A stretch of DNA of 64,000 nt from Neopestalotiopsis rosae (lineage: Eukaryota > Ascomycota > Sordariomycetes > Amphisphaeriales > Sporocadaceae). The notes beneath the pieces were generated by a model. The model was not told where the DNA came from. It saw only the letters and a program-made list of their open reading frames with translations, and searched no databases. The stretch spans positions 434,001-498,000 of the forward strand of contig JALGAS010000012.1 in NCBI GenBank assembly GCA_023078685.1, in the 5' to 3' direction. Made by a program: the position numbers and the translations under genes. Positions 1 to 11,958 of this stretch are shown in pieces (the first letter of the stretch is position 1; every line of letters starts with the position of its first letter).

Positions 1-83
1 TGGTGCTGTAGCGGGGCTAGGAAGTGAATACTATGATCGTTTGGCATACTCACATTCGTTCAGGACTCTTGTTTCATGACACA

Positions 84-120
84 CCATGCCAATCCATGTC
101 AATCCATGCCAATACATGCC
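84..120. repeat. Short 10-bp-period tandem repeat
   Basis: Three to four imperfect copies of a 10-bp unit reading ccatgccaat, with a ccatgtcaat variant. It lies in non-coding DNA. No function is apparent. Confidence 0.6.
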
Positions 121-439
121 ACATCCTCCTGAATCAAATAGCAACTTCGTTCACGCCAGCTAGTGAGTCATCATCAGAGTCCTCATCCTCCTGCTCGGGC
201 TCGTTGTCGACTCCGGGGTCTATTGCGCGGACGCGATGGTCAGAAACAACGGCTTCCTCTTTGCCGGTGAAATCGGGATCTGAGGCCTTACAACTCTGGA
301 ATTTTCGGGTGCTGAAGATTTTCTTCGGATAAATCACTTGCACTCGATCACAGTGACAAGCTTGGGCTGACGTAATGGATTCAATATGGCTTTCAGTGCA
401 TCCCTCGCAGTGCCACCGCTTCGGAACCCGCAGGCCCAA

Positions 440-765
440 CCTCAACTCTTTGGAACCAATCGCTCCTCAGGTTCATATTGTAGACTTGATAGGACACGTT
501 GTAGGAACGGCCATTTGTGTGAATGGTCGTCCACTTGTCTTCTTTCACCCCGATAACCGTCTGCGCCACACCCGACCAGTTGTCCGTACCGCGTAATTAA
601 TATCTCCTTTGGGGATCTCGAGGGCTGAAGGCATAGAATTCGGCTTAAATCCGAAGACCATCTCGCTGGGGGAACATCCCAAGGCTTCGGATTTGGTGTT
701 GTTGATGTTGGTCGGCAAAAGCAATCAGTTGCCGTAGAGTGGCTGGAGGAGGCGGAGGCGGCATT
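440..765 (-). pseudogene. Degenerate retroelement-like fragment (integrase-tail-like)
   Basis: One minus-strand frame reads NNTKSEALGCSPSEMVFGF near 640-705. This resembles the end of the catalytic core of LTR-retrotransposon integrases, where an asparagine-rich helix is followed by T-G-x-S-P-x-E-x-x-x-G. The upstream part of the same frame is interrupted, and coding-like segments continue downstream in other frames, so no intact protein can be read. I see no LTRs or reverse transcriptase. The call is an inference from one motif; chance open frames are the alternative. Confidence 0.3.
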
Positions 766-2227
766 GGCCTGGATATCGTTGCCGGCAATGGCTTGGTTCC
801 TTGACTCAACTCTCCGAGCGAGAGGCAGCCGTTGGTTCCAATATATTAGATGGATGTATTGTATTGAATTTGGACGTAGTGGTGGTTCCTGCATGGTTAG
901 GGATTGTGCTTGGCCACCTCTAGATGATGGACGTCGCTCTGAACATTTCTTCAAAGTGGTTGTTCTTATCTCGTATGGTTGGTCGAGAGCCTGTGAGGGA
1001 TGGATTTGTTCAGTGTCTCATAAGGGCAGCATGATCAGGCTCTGATCAGGTAATGGATCTGAAGTCTAAATGAGGGAAGAGGTTGGAGAGGGCAATGGAC
1101 GAGATGATTAACGCCATATGAGATTGTCATCAATTAACTTATATTTGAGAATATTAGGAAAACAAGAAGTAGGGGGCTTCTTCTAGGGGGCAACGCTGGG
1201 TGAGAGAAAAGCTGGAAGAAAAGAGAATTTGAGGAAAGAATTCAAAGAGGGCATTGGCTAAATAAAAGGCTATCAATGTAAACAAAGAAGATATGGAAGT
1301 CTCGACTATAAGAGATGGTTCTTACCTTCGCCGTCAAACTGAGCTTACCAGTTCTCCATGAGGCCGAAATAAGTTTGAGGTAGTCACTAGAGGGTGAAGA
1401 GCCTGAAGCAACATTGACCTTCTAGAAGAACGGAAATAGCTCCTTCTTCATTGCAAGCACGAACTCCGTTCGACGCCAGAAGGCCTCGACCACGGTGCTC
1501 ATCAGTCATGCTCAGAATTATTCCTGCCAATCGTCCATGTCATCATCCACCGGTGCTATTGGACTGTCGCTGTTTGTCTACCATAACGTCGCTTGCTGCT
1601 TGGTCCTACTGGATCTACCAGCATTACGACTCCCCAGACGATTTACATCCAGGGCAGTGGCATGCGCCTACTGATCTGCTCCTATTATCTCAGCAAGGTA
1701 ATCGCGCAAAGTAGCAATTCCTACCCAGCAGAGCGGGTCGAGGCCAGCCTGGGCTGTGTACGTGCAGGAGAAAGGACAGTGTGTGTCTGCTCCGCCTTCC
1801 GGTGTGCATTAAGATGCAGTAATGATTACGAACAAAGTGTCGACGAAGTAGGCATGATGGGATAGCAAAACCTCTGATTGTAGCCTGGCAATAGAGAGAG
1901 ACAACGGGAAAAGTAATGGAAACTCAAGTCATGATTCAAAATTGGATTCCAGTCCCCGTGCGACATCCCGATCGAGGGAGACGAGTGACTATTCCTTGAA
2001 ATAAATTCCATTTGACTGACGACATCAAGAGCTAAGAACGTAGATAATCACTTCATGTATCGCCAATGTCATCTCAATTTTTGTTTATTTCTTGTACTCG
2101 ATCAATGCTGTTTTGGTTGGCCTATCTACCTAGCTTTTGCATCAAACATCCCTCGAACCCGGAACAAGGATGAACAATTCAAGATTTACACCATGACTCC
2201 CAGAAATGCAAAGTGACTGGACCAGGT

Positions 2228-5200
2228 CTACTCATCATCCTCGTCTGCCATGTCGGTATCAGCTGGCTTGGCCGGCGCGGCATCATCGTCGTCAGACTTG
2301 TGCCCGCTTGGTTCCGCATCGCCACCGTCCTCATCTTCATCACTGTCTTCCAAGACCCTGCCTCTTCGAGCGCGACGTCGTGTCGTACCAGCAGCCTCGT
2401 CATCGTCATCGTCGCCACCAGCACCATTGTCAACATCCATTCGATCGTCGTCATCGCTGTCTGCTCTAGCTCTGTCGTCGGCTTCAGAGCGCTCAGAAAC
2501 AGCACTGATGGCACGCTCTGCCCGCTCAAGGTCATCGCCGCTATCGTCGCTGTCAACGATGATCTCGGCTGACTTGTACTTGCTGTTGGCCTTGGGCTCT
2601 TTCTTGGTAAGACGGCGCTTCTTCTTGGGCTGATCTTCGCCTTCTGTTCCGCTCTCGTCGTCCTCGGTCTTCTTCTTCCTAGGCCGGCTCTTCTTTTGCA
2701 TGCCCTCGGGTCGAGGAGCTCGAGTCTTCTTCTTGCGCCTGATTTTCTCGCCAGTCTCGCTGTCAGTCGTGAGCTCGGCGTCCTGCCGTGCCTTGTCGTC
2801 CTCAATACGCTGCTTGATCGTCTCCAGGTCACGAGCAGCAATCTCCTCACGCTCCTTTCGGAGCTTCTCTTGGCGTTCACGCTCCGCGGCAAGAGCCTGT
2901 TCGCGTTGAGCTTCACGACGCTTCATCTCAGCCTGCCGTTGCTCCATGGCAGCTGCAAGCTTTTCCTTGTTCTTCTCTTCATACTCCTTCTGTTTCTCTA
3001 CTTCACGTGATAGCTGGTTGCGTTGTGTCTTGGCAAAACTTGCACGCTGTTCAAGATCAGACTTGGGGTAAGGGGGCTGTGGGTGACTAGCGATCTCCTC
3101 GAGAGCCTTAATAGCAGATTCGAGTTCCTCGAGAGCCTCCTCCAGCTGCATGGATGTACGTTGTGCTTCGGGTATCTTCGAAATTGCCTGGACTTGTTGG
3201 ATCTGCACGAATGCAACGTTGAACTTGAAATGAACTTGGTCGGGGGAGATACTGAGGGCCTATCATTCATGTTAGCAAATTACGTAGACAAATTAAAAGT
3301 AGATGGCAACTAACCTTTTTGGCAAAGTCCAATGCCGTCTTGTACGCATCCATGTCCTTGTCGTGTCTTGCCTTGTTCAACCAGGTCCGGCCAAGGCAGG
3401 CAATGATGCCGGTATCATTGGCCTTGTTATCTCTCACAAGTGCAGCTTCGTAGCTCTCAATAGCCTTGGAGAACTGGCGAAGCTCGGCGTAGATGTGACC
3501 GAGGTTGACAAAGACATTGGCATCCCTGATTGTGTCACGGACCTTGAGGAAGATTGGCAAGGCCGACTTCATGTCCTTCTTGTCTTCGACCAGAGCAATG
3601 GCGATACCCTGGGCAGCATAGGCGTTCTTAGGGTCTAGCTGCAGAGCCTTTTCAAAGAACTCGACGGCACGGCTGTACATAGCAGATCGCTTCTGCTTCT
3701 CTTGGTCTGTCTCTCGGCGCATCTCTCTGGCAGCCATCATGTACAGATTACCCATACCAACCAATGCATACCGATCATGCTTGTCGTACTGCTGCAATGT
3801 GTGCTTGTAGTGCCGAAGCTCGGGGTCGTCATTTACGCTGGCAGGTCGCTTGCGAGACTGCACTTTACCCTGGTACCAACCATAGAGAGCGCGAACCTCT
3901 AGGTCGGAAGGGTTCTCCTGATACAACTTGGCAACGGCATCGGGGCCCTCCTTGTTCGGGTTGCGGCGAAGCTTGATGTAAGCAAGACGAGCTTGAGCCT
4001 CGGTGTAATCGCTGTGGCGTGAGACCAATCGTTCGTAAACTTCAATGGCTTCGTCGGTGCGGCCCTGAGACTCGTAGCTCCGGCCCAGGTTAAAACTGAT
4101 TGTAGTGACCAATGCATCGGTATCCATATCATCGCCCTTTTCACTAATTCGCATGCATGCTCCAAGCGCGGCCTCAAACATTTCTCCAGCCAAGTCGTGC
4201 TTCTCAGCTTGCGAATAAAAGCAGCCGATATTGTTCAAAAGCTGAGGTGGCAGATTCTTGCGCAAGGCGTTCTTGACCGTGGCAGGATCCTCCACATCAG
4301 CCGGATACTCGGAAGTCGGGATCTGGTCAAGCTCGAGCTGCTCGACCTGTTGTAAGCACTCGAGAGCCTTTCCAGGGTGGTCGTTCTCGTAGAGTCGTGC
4401 GAGATTCAGCAGTACTGATGCATCGGGCAGTTGGTTCCTCTTAGGGTCCTTCCAAGCACCGCGAACATTCTCCAAATATTGAATGGCCTTGTTCATCTCT
4501 GTAGTCTTGTCCTCCTTTGAAGCGGCGTACTGATTTGCAAAGACTTCCTCGGCGTACAGGGTGCCCATGAGTACCATGGCCTCGTAATTCTTGGACTGTT
4601 GAATCATCTTCTCCAATCGCAACTTGGCCTCACCCAGGTCGTTGTTAAGTACTGACAATTGCGCAACACCAAATTTGGCAGGCAAGTAGCCCCTCTCCAG
4701 ACCACCTCTGGCTTCGTCAGCCCGGCGGTAGTAGTCGGTGGCCTTTTCAATGTTGCCCTCTACATGCTCCTTTCGAGCCAAGAGGTACCAACTGTCACTG
4801 GCAATGTTGTTGACGTCAGTGTACTGTAGAGCCTTGTTGGAAAGCGATTCGACATTGGACAACTGTTTCCGGGACAAGAAATAACCGGCAAAGGTGGCGC
4901 ATGTGAGAGGTTGGTTCTTGTCCATCTTGAAAGACTTTTGAGTGAATTCGGTCATGGCCTTTTTATATAAGCGGATGAACTCGGGGCTGTTCGTGGGCAC
5001 CTTGGCGCTCGAGTCGAGATAGTAAAGACCGAGCAGGATGTTGGCAATCTTCGATTCGGGATTGATCTCTAGACTTCGCTCCCAGGCCTGCTTAGCATCA
5101 TCCTTGAATCCAAGCTGCCAGAAACAGCAGCCAATACCAATACGAGGATCGGGGTCGACCATGTCGGGCATCTTGCGCAATACATCCTGGTACAAGGCAC

Positions 5201-5894
5201 AAGCTTCGGCGTACTTGGCAAGCGAGAACAGAGCTCTGGCCTTGCCCATGAGAGCCAGAACATTCTTGCCATGCGAAACCCGAATTGCATCCTCGAAGCA
5301 CTTGAGCGCATTACGCAAGAGATCGGCCTTTTCGGGGTCAATGGCGGTGGGACCGGACGACTTTGATGGTGATACTAGCGAAGCCCTCAGCAGATAGATG
5401 ACACCTCTTGCTAGGAACAACGGGGGAAAGGCAGGGTTAATGCGCAGGGCCTCGTTGAGAGATTGTGTGGCCTGGTTGAGGTAGTATTCCTTTGTCTTGG
5501 CCTCGGAAGATAATGTGCCCTCGGGGGCGACACGCGGTGCCTCTCTGCTCTTCCAGAGGTACATCCAGCAGAGAGCGCTGACCATGCTCAGCTTCTCCTT
5601 GGGGTTGTTGTTTTGCATGGCATTGCCGCCGCGGATCAACATCTCAATTGCATTGTCAATATTACTGTGCTTTGCATAGGCAATGGCGACGGTCATCCAG
5701 TAGGTTCGGGCAGCGCTCTCGTTCTCGAGCATTTCGCAAAGTTCGGTAGGGTCGTCGGCGAGGGCGCCAAGACTGATCTCAATGGCTTCATCTTCTTGTC
5801 CTCCCTGGAAGGGAACATCCACACTCGCAGGGATATCCGAGAATCGTTTGCTCAGAGGCACACCATTCCGGTGGCCGTTTTGACTTGACGCCAT
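2228..5894 (-). CDS. CTR9: Ctr9, TPR subunit of the Paf1 transcription elongation complex
   Basis: Ctr9 is the scaffold of the nuclear Paf1 complex, which travels with RNA polymerase II and promotes H2B ubiquitylation and H3K4/K36 methylation. There are two exons, 5894-3315 and 3259-2228, with a 55-nt intron (GTTAGT...TAG) that keeps phase exactly and joins DFAKK to ALSISPDQVHFKFN. The product is about 1203 residues, slightly longer than yeast Ctr9. Residues about 50-900 are a superhelix of tetratricopeptide repeats, with TPR-like pairs such as ALQLDPKNAYAAQGIAIAL. A charged coiled coil follows (REVEKQKEYEEKNKEKL onward), then a basic and acidic tail ending in DMADEDDE, typical of fungal Ctr9. 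The ATG is the first in the frame and begins MASSQNGHRNGV. The neighbours are unrelated. The family call is strong; the exact start is the only mild uncertainty. Confidence 0.95.
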
Positions 5895-7338
5895 GGTGGG
5901 CAGGCTGTGTGTTGGATCGATTGATGTTCGACGAGGTGGAAGGCGGTCGGCGTCTGGGGCGGCGCGTTGTCGCGTAAGTGAATGGAGATGTTCGTGATCA
6001 GGACAACTCAGTCATCTCAAAAGAGCAGCGCAGACACCGACGAGATAAAAGAGGGTCGACGCAGAAGCCTCGAGTTTGTCGCGTCGTTTGTTGAGATTTG
6101 CGACGGCACGCACAACGAGGTGTTGATGAATTGATGGGTGTTGCGCGAGGCCTTGCATTAAAAGTTCCAAAGGTCGATGAGGCTGAACGTCTTTGCTCAG
6201 CTAGAAACGCCCAGGCAGGTACGAGCTACCTACCGACGGGTGCCGAACCCCTGCAAGTCGCTCGAAGCTGCAGTACCAGCACGGCAAAAGCCACCGATTG
6301 CACCCAAGCGAGCTATGGTCCGGCCCACCCCTCCCTAACCACATCTGCTCTAGCGCATCTGGGTGATAGACTCCCGGCGTTCTCGTCAATGGCTTGGGTG
6401 ATATTCTCTTGATCTTTTCATTGAATGATTATTGCCAATTCTGTATCAGAAATGCTATGTTCCTGGCGATAATTGGATTTCGGGGTTGCGATTCAAGTTG
6501 CGTTCGCACAGCTGTACTGGACAACCAAACCATGAAACCCATGACATTGATTTACCCAAAGCATTGAATATTTGGTGGTGAGGTTCGGTTCATTTCTACC
6601 GAAATTATTGGCATCGATTGCGTCACTTCATTCAAACACTCAGATTTTGTTGCACATCACAAGAAATCACAAGAAATCACAAGAAATCACAAGAAATCAC
6701 AAGAAATCACAAGAAATCACAAGAAATCACAAGAAATCACAAGAAATCACAAGAAATCACAAGAAATCACAAGAAACTATACGTATATGTTTGATAACCT
6801 CAGATTTTAAGGAAAAGAAAATCGCTATTATGGGTATGCTAGGTATTCAATATATACCAGTTCCAACCAAACTTATACTTGCCCTGCCCACTTCTTGAGA
6901 GAGAAACGATCACAATAAATGCCTTTCCGGATGAAAATACCGCTCATGCAATGAATGGCTTGACGCTCTTAAATTGTCAATGGAAATGTCCATACTTTGT
7001 CTCCTGTGAACCCAAAAAGCCATTGATTGGCACAACAGGCTAGAAAAGGAGTGCTATCGTTCGCCGTATCTAAGTGCTTCAGTGGCTACTGGAGCAGCAC
7101 TCAGATTGGGGGAAGAGTAATGTCATAGAAAGGAGTATCGTCCGTTCATAGTGGTTAGACGAAGAATTGACCCTTGCTATTCAGCCCAGCTTTCCTCTGA
7201 TCACATGGCCGGATGGGTGTGCTTTACCATCTTCTGGCTCTTTGTATATTCAGCCGGGAAGATGAAGCACGCCAGTTCCTATAATTATTTGATAGGGTTG
7301 CATGTATCATTGGTCGAGTGCGGCGCTCAAGAAATACT
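5895..7338. other. Intergenic spacer between CTR9 and the GH5 gene
   Basis: It holds the CTR9 promoter side and the 3' side of the GH5 gene, plus the 10-bp tandem array at 6661-6777. No convincing protein or RNA gene was found. Open frames through the array are by-products of its repetition. Confidence 0.6.
6661..6777. repeat. Perfect 10-bp tandem array (aagaaatcac)n
   Basis: Eleven perfect copies of aagaaatcac occupy 6661-6770. A partial unit (acatcac) precedes them and aagaaac follows. As 10 is not a multiple of 3, the array reads through all three frames and gives a spurious open frame. The absence of any substitution suggests recent slippage expansion. It is a variable-number minisatellite candidate. 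Confidence 0.97.
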
Positions 7339-8874
7339 TCAAAGGAAGTACAGCACAAGCAGACCGCAAACCAAAAGTCTGCCCACAACCGACTGTAATA
7401 ACGCTGAAGTGGAAGTAGATCCAGACGTCGGTATGGGCGAGGTGCTCGATGCAGTAGTGGCGGACGCCGAGGAGGCAGCGGATGTACTGGTAGCTGCTGT
7501 GATGAGGGTCATGCCGCTATATGCAGTCGCACTCGGCGGCAACATGGTGGGCGGCTCGGTATCGATCAGCAATGAGGTCACGGTGAGGAGGGACCACGTT
7601 GATGGGATGACTATGCTGGCACCTGAGAGTACGATTGAGGCAACGCCTGTGGTCGTAGTTGCTGCTGCCGCCGCTGATGATGGTTGTGGTGATGACGAGA
7701 TCGTCGATGAAGACGAAGAAGGCGAAGAAGAAGACGATGTAGATACGAATGATGTTGATGTAGTTGAAGAGGCAACCTGGCTCGTAGTGGTTGGTGTGGA
7801 AGTATTGCTTGAGCTTAGCCAGGGACCAAAGACACATTGAGTCATGAGACTGTTGTCGACATATTGGCCATTTTGCTTCGAGGGTGTCAGGCTCAGGACG
7901 TATGAAGTCGAAAAGCTCCCGGCTGCCCATGCCACGAAGCCAACAAACACGTCCGAATTTTGGTTGATGAATGTGTTCTGTGAACAAAAGTTTGTCAGGC
8001 AGGAGGCGTCGCTTGACGCACCACTCTCACTGACGAGACCTTGTCTGCCGTTGCTCCTCAAGTACTGAGCCAGCTCGGTGAAAGCAGCTATGTTGTCTGT
8101 AACACATTCTTGGTGAGTGCCAGAGTTGTCTTCGTCCAGGTACTTGTGGATATCGAGAACAAGACCATTCGTGCTGCCATCTGGATTCGTAATGGCCATC
8201 ATCTTGTCTGCTGATCCACTTGATACGAGTGTGGCGGCACTGTCAAAGTTGGTGCCCGGGAGAAGTATCATTTGCGAGGTCGCTCCGGCGTTTCTGATTG
8301 CAGTCACTACTTTCTGGCATGTTTGCGCCCATAGGTCGATATCTAGGTCGTGCGGCTCATTCATGATCTCGAATACAATGTTGTCATTTGTGGCATACTT
8401 TGATGCCAGCTGAGTCCAAAGGCTCACAAATTGGTCGTCTGATGGTCCACCTTGGCCAATGATTCCACCATTCCAGCGTGCAAAGTTGTGAATATCGATC
8501 ATGCAGTGAGCTCCGGTAGAGAGACAGGCTTGGACAAGCTGATCATACTTTGACAAGTTGCCATCATCCAGATTGCCGCCCAATTGATTGTTTACAAGAA
8601 ACTGCCACGATGTAGCTTGATTGGCATGATTAGCGCATTCATCTGTTTAATTGAGGTAGGCCCACGACTCACGGATCCTCATCAAGTTCATGCCCTCACC
8701 AACGAAGTGGTTCATTTGATCAGCGGCATCTCCGGCAAACTGAACTGATGATGTTGGACATGTCCCATCAATTTGGCAACCAAAATCTCCTCCAGCGATG
8801 GCGACACCCAAAAATTGAACCTTCGCAAATGCGACTGGTAACGAGGCCAAGGCCAATAAAGTGTGTAGCAACAT
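7339..8874 (-). CDS. GH5 (subfamily 5-like) endo-beta-1,4-glucanase, secreted, probably GPI-anchored
   Basis: The enzyme should cleave internal beta-1,4-glucosidic bonds of cellulose outside the cell. Exons 8874-8673 and 8615-7339 are joined across a 57-nt intron (GTGAGT, branch GCTAATC, AAG acceptor), restoring RIPTSWQFLVNN and giving 492 residues. Residues 1-17 form a signal peptide (MLLHTLLALASLPVAFA). The catalytic domain carries DIHNFARWNGGIIGQGG, the acid/base glutamate in MNEPHD and the likely nucleophile in LVSESG, the layout of Trichoderma EGII-type enzymes. There is no N-terminal CBM1. A long Ser/Thr-rich tract follows, then a hydrophobic tail (LLVCGLLVLYFL), which suggests a GPI anchor rather than free secretion. 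Exact substrate preference cannot be read from sequence. Confidence 0.92.
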
Positions 8875-9331
8875 AATGAACGGTACCAGCCCCAAAGAAA
8901 AGAACGAATGGAAACGAATGTAAAGTATTTTAGAAACGAAGAGAATATATGGTTTTCTTACAACATGCTGCACATCAAAAATCGACTTACACCAGAAAGG
9001 GAGGTGAAGTGCCGAAAGAGGCTCAACAGAATGCAAGTTGCGCTTCAAAATTAGAGCGATAAAAATTGGAAAAAGCTCGCTAAAGGAGTAAGAAAGCTTT
9101 GGGAAATCCCGGATTAACACGCGTTCTAATGATGAGCTTAATGAAATACAGGTATTGAAGTGGGTGTGCTGTTGTCGCACACACAGTGGGCAGATCCACC
9201 CACATGATTGGCGCTGCGCCAAGGGGATCAAACAGTTGCAGTCTCAGTTGGGTCATTGGTACCAGGTTGTCGAACCACAAAGATGATCGGACGAAGCCGG
9301 GCTAACCCGGTTTGGATCACAGAGCTCTATC

Positions 9332-9440
9332 CACGACTTCCGTTTTGGAGACTCTTGCCCTTGCGCATAGTCTTGGCCTACAGCTGTCAAAAGGATATAG
9401 ATCAATCAACAACGGCGCAGAGTTGGTCGTTGTCGCTGGT
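9332..9440. repeat. Diverged direct repeat, copy 1
   Basis: This segment shares blocks in the same order with 10331-10427, including ccgttttgg, tagtcttggc, agctgt and atcaatca. The roughly 1-kb spacing and the substitutions suggest an old repeated element, perhaps mutated by a RIP-like process (inference). Confidence 0.6.
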
Positions 9441-10330
9441 CAGTGGTGGGTACGTTGGAGATATAGTTCATATGTCCCGAGACCCGCACTCTCTTCGAGC
9501 TTGTGATGACCAACGACCGCTATTCAAAACTGCCAGACTTTTAGTACTACCACACGTGCCGACAACATGGAGGAGGGGGAAGGTCAAAAAACCGGTATTC
9601 CGGCATTGCGCCGTGGATCGTTGAACAGAGTGCGGTGCTGACCTTGTCATTGGTCGAGCCTCACCTAAGCTCCCTTATCTGGGCTTACCACAGATTCCTA
9701 TGCAGAGTCAGTCTGCCGATCTGTGATTCGTGACAGGCAGAGATTTCGGAACAGCCGCGTCTTCTCCGCTCCAGCTGAAAGCCCAGCCTCGATTATCGTG
9801 GAAAGGTCAGCTTATCAGTTTCAAGATTTTGAGGAAGCTCTCTAATATGACTGGTAGAGACTTGAATAGCTCTCTACGCCTTCAACAACAAATCGAGAAC
9901 TATGTTGTCTTTTGTAGCTTGAATTCGCAAATTTGACAAGATCAAGGCAGACAGGTACGGAATGCCAAGTCTAGTGCCCCTCCGTGGAATCGCTCGGGCT
10001 TCCTAATGATGGCGACGATGACACTTTCATGAAGTGAGAACTTCGCCAATTGGGCAACAACGAAATCATCGGCTGGAATTGGGTCGATCTTACCGATGTC
10101 TATTTCCATACCAGTACAGCAGCGACGATGTTCAGGGGCATCTGGCTGGAAACGATCAAGTTCAGCGGCAGACTGAGTCCGAAGAGCATCGCGATTGGAA
10201 AGTGCTCTGTACGGACCTTGTCTCCGTCTTTTTGGATAATTCTCAAACGGAATAACCACAATAAGGGGGCTCATACACAGATATACTGTCCCTAACAGCT
10301 GACTGAACTGGAGCGCATTGCCTACATAGT

Positions 10331-10427
10331 ACGACTGCCGTTTTGGGGCCATTATACGTAGTCTTGGCTAATAGCTGTTGAAGACATATATCAATCATAA
10401 GAACACAGATATGGTCATCATCGTTGG
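10331..10427. repeat. Diverged direct repeat, copy 2
   Basis: Partner of the 9332-9440 segment in the same orientation. Shared blocks such as ccgttttgg, tagtcttggct and atcaatca are separated by substitutions and small indels. Similarity may extend to a ttggaga block about 30 nt downstream in both copies. Confidence 0.6.
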
Positions 10428-11323
10428 GCCTTGTGCCGAAGATTGGTCGGGCTGGTTGGAGAATGACGCTTTACCGGTCCTTCTTTCCGTGATAAGGGAC
10501 GTATTAGCTCTGCTTGTTCTTTCCATCCATAAGCTCCTGAGGACCTCTTTCCGTAAGCCTCAGCACCAAGTCTGACTAACCCTTGCGTGTTATGACCTGT
10601 GACACGCAACAGCGGAAAAGGAAAACAACACATGAGCATCCTCGCTCCCAATACATCTCTACCTCGCCTGATCTACCCAACCGAACAACACCCTTCTTTC
10701 TCTCTTATCAGAGGCAAGGACGAGAAAAGAGAGCAGAAAGAAATAAACGGCCAATTTAAGCATTTGATCCTGGTGGTTTGCTCTCTCGCTGGTACGGCAA
10801 AACTTCATCAACTTCTCTCCTACTTCCGATTACCGTCGACAACAACGGAACTCCAAGACATATAGCCTCAATCTGACTTCTGACTCACTATTGGAAAGAT
10901 TGACCCATTCGAAATTAAGCTATCAAACTTTCTATATTACCTTTTTATTAAGACGCGTCTCTTGCTAGCATAGTCAACAACCCAATAGTTGCTCTACACA
11001 AAACACACACCACGTTACGAGCCCGGAAGACATCAAAATAACTTCCAGCTCATCCTACCGACGACCCCTTCCCGTACGTGCTGATGGCACAACGGCAAAG
11101 TACCATTGTTGCGCACCAACTTACGTCTATACACCTATGGGTTCCCAACCACACGACTACGGTTCACAACCACATGCCCACTTGTCTGTGACTTTTCTCG
11201 TTACAATGGGAATTGGGAAAATGTATTCAGGACGAACTTGACGGAGATCCTGAATGACATTTCGTACACAAGAAAGCAGATTCCCGGATCTCATTTGCAG
11301 ACGAAGATATCTGTCTAGAGGAC

Positions 11324-11958
11324 CAGTTTTAACCACTTACGGCAACCCGCTACACTCGCGGGCGTCCCCGAGCTTCCACTCATTCTGGAACTTTTCAATA
11401 TTCGGGCTTTCAAAAGAGGGTTTTCCCGAGTCCGAGTTGCAAATCCATTATCCGATAAAGGAGTCGCGACCAGGGCTGTTTTGGATCCCAAGAACGATAA
11501 CAACTACTTCATACAAGTGGTTGTAAAGGCTGGTCTCGAGAGCGAGAAATATCAGCAAGTTGGCGACATTATTAAGAGAATCTATGCGCGGATTCAGAGA
11601 AGCATAAAAGAGGACACGAATAGCGATGCAAAGAATCTCCTTTCCTCTCGACTGGCCAACAGCCTCGACCAAGCCCAGGTCAATGATTTCCGCAACGCTC
11701 TACGCATTTACCAGCGCAATGTCCAAGTGGATGAATACAATCTCCAGTCACTTGTTCAACTAAACGGCACCGTTTTACCAAATTGGTCTCGACCAGGAGC
11801 TATTACTCGCCAGAGGCGCGCGAGTCATGCTCACTGAGAATCTCTGCATTCCCTTTGGCCTCGTCAATGGCGCCATGGGCACCGTCATTGGCATCGCCTG
11901 GAAGCATGGTCCCAATCGAGGTGTCAAAAGTCTCCGTTTTGATATATACAATAGACGT
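11324..11958 (+). pseudogene. Pif1-like helicase fragment (broken)
   Basis: The first open frame, to about 11790, contains DFRNALRIYQRNVQVDEYNL, resembling the region of Pif1-family helicases just before the 2B domain. A second frame then reads LLLARGARVMLTENL and GLVNGAMGTV, the very characteristic helicase core near the Pif1 C-terminus, and stops at a TAG at 11956-11958. The two parts are in different frames with about 20 expected residues missing between them, and no Walker A or B segment is present upstream. Such helicases occur as multicopy genes or within Helitron-type elements in fungi. I read this as the dead 3' end of one copy. Which class it came from cannot be told. Confidence 0.65.

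Larger units (their letters stand above)
1..2227. other. Intergenic region without an intact gene
   Basis: Apart from the short repeat at 84-120 and the degraded segment at about 440-765, I find no exon series, recognisable domain or RNA gene. Short open frames overlap on both strands and lack family signatures. The last part is the 3' flank of CTR9. Confidence 0.5.
8875..11323. other. Gene-poor relic region upstream of the GH5 gene
   Basis: It contains the GH5 promoter and a diverged direct-repeat pair (annotated separately). A frame on the minus strand at 9942-10352 encodes about 136 residues starting MAPKRQSYYVGNAL, with no recognisable domain; I do not promote it to a gene. No RNA gene was recognised. 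Confidence 0.5.

Noticed and set aside
6572..6898. Open frame through the 10-bp array, encoding KKSQEITRNH repeats
   Set aside because: A 10-bp unit without stops in any frame produces this automatically; there is no conserved flank or good start.
7151..7840. Plus-strand open frame of 229 codons
   Set aside because: It is antisense to the Ser/Thr-rich tail of the GH5 gene; low-complexity coding often opens the opposite frame.
9942..10352. 136-codon minus-strand frame starting MAPKRQSYYVGN
   Set aside because: No domain, no splice partner, and it overlaps the diverged repeat; kept only as a note.
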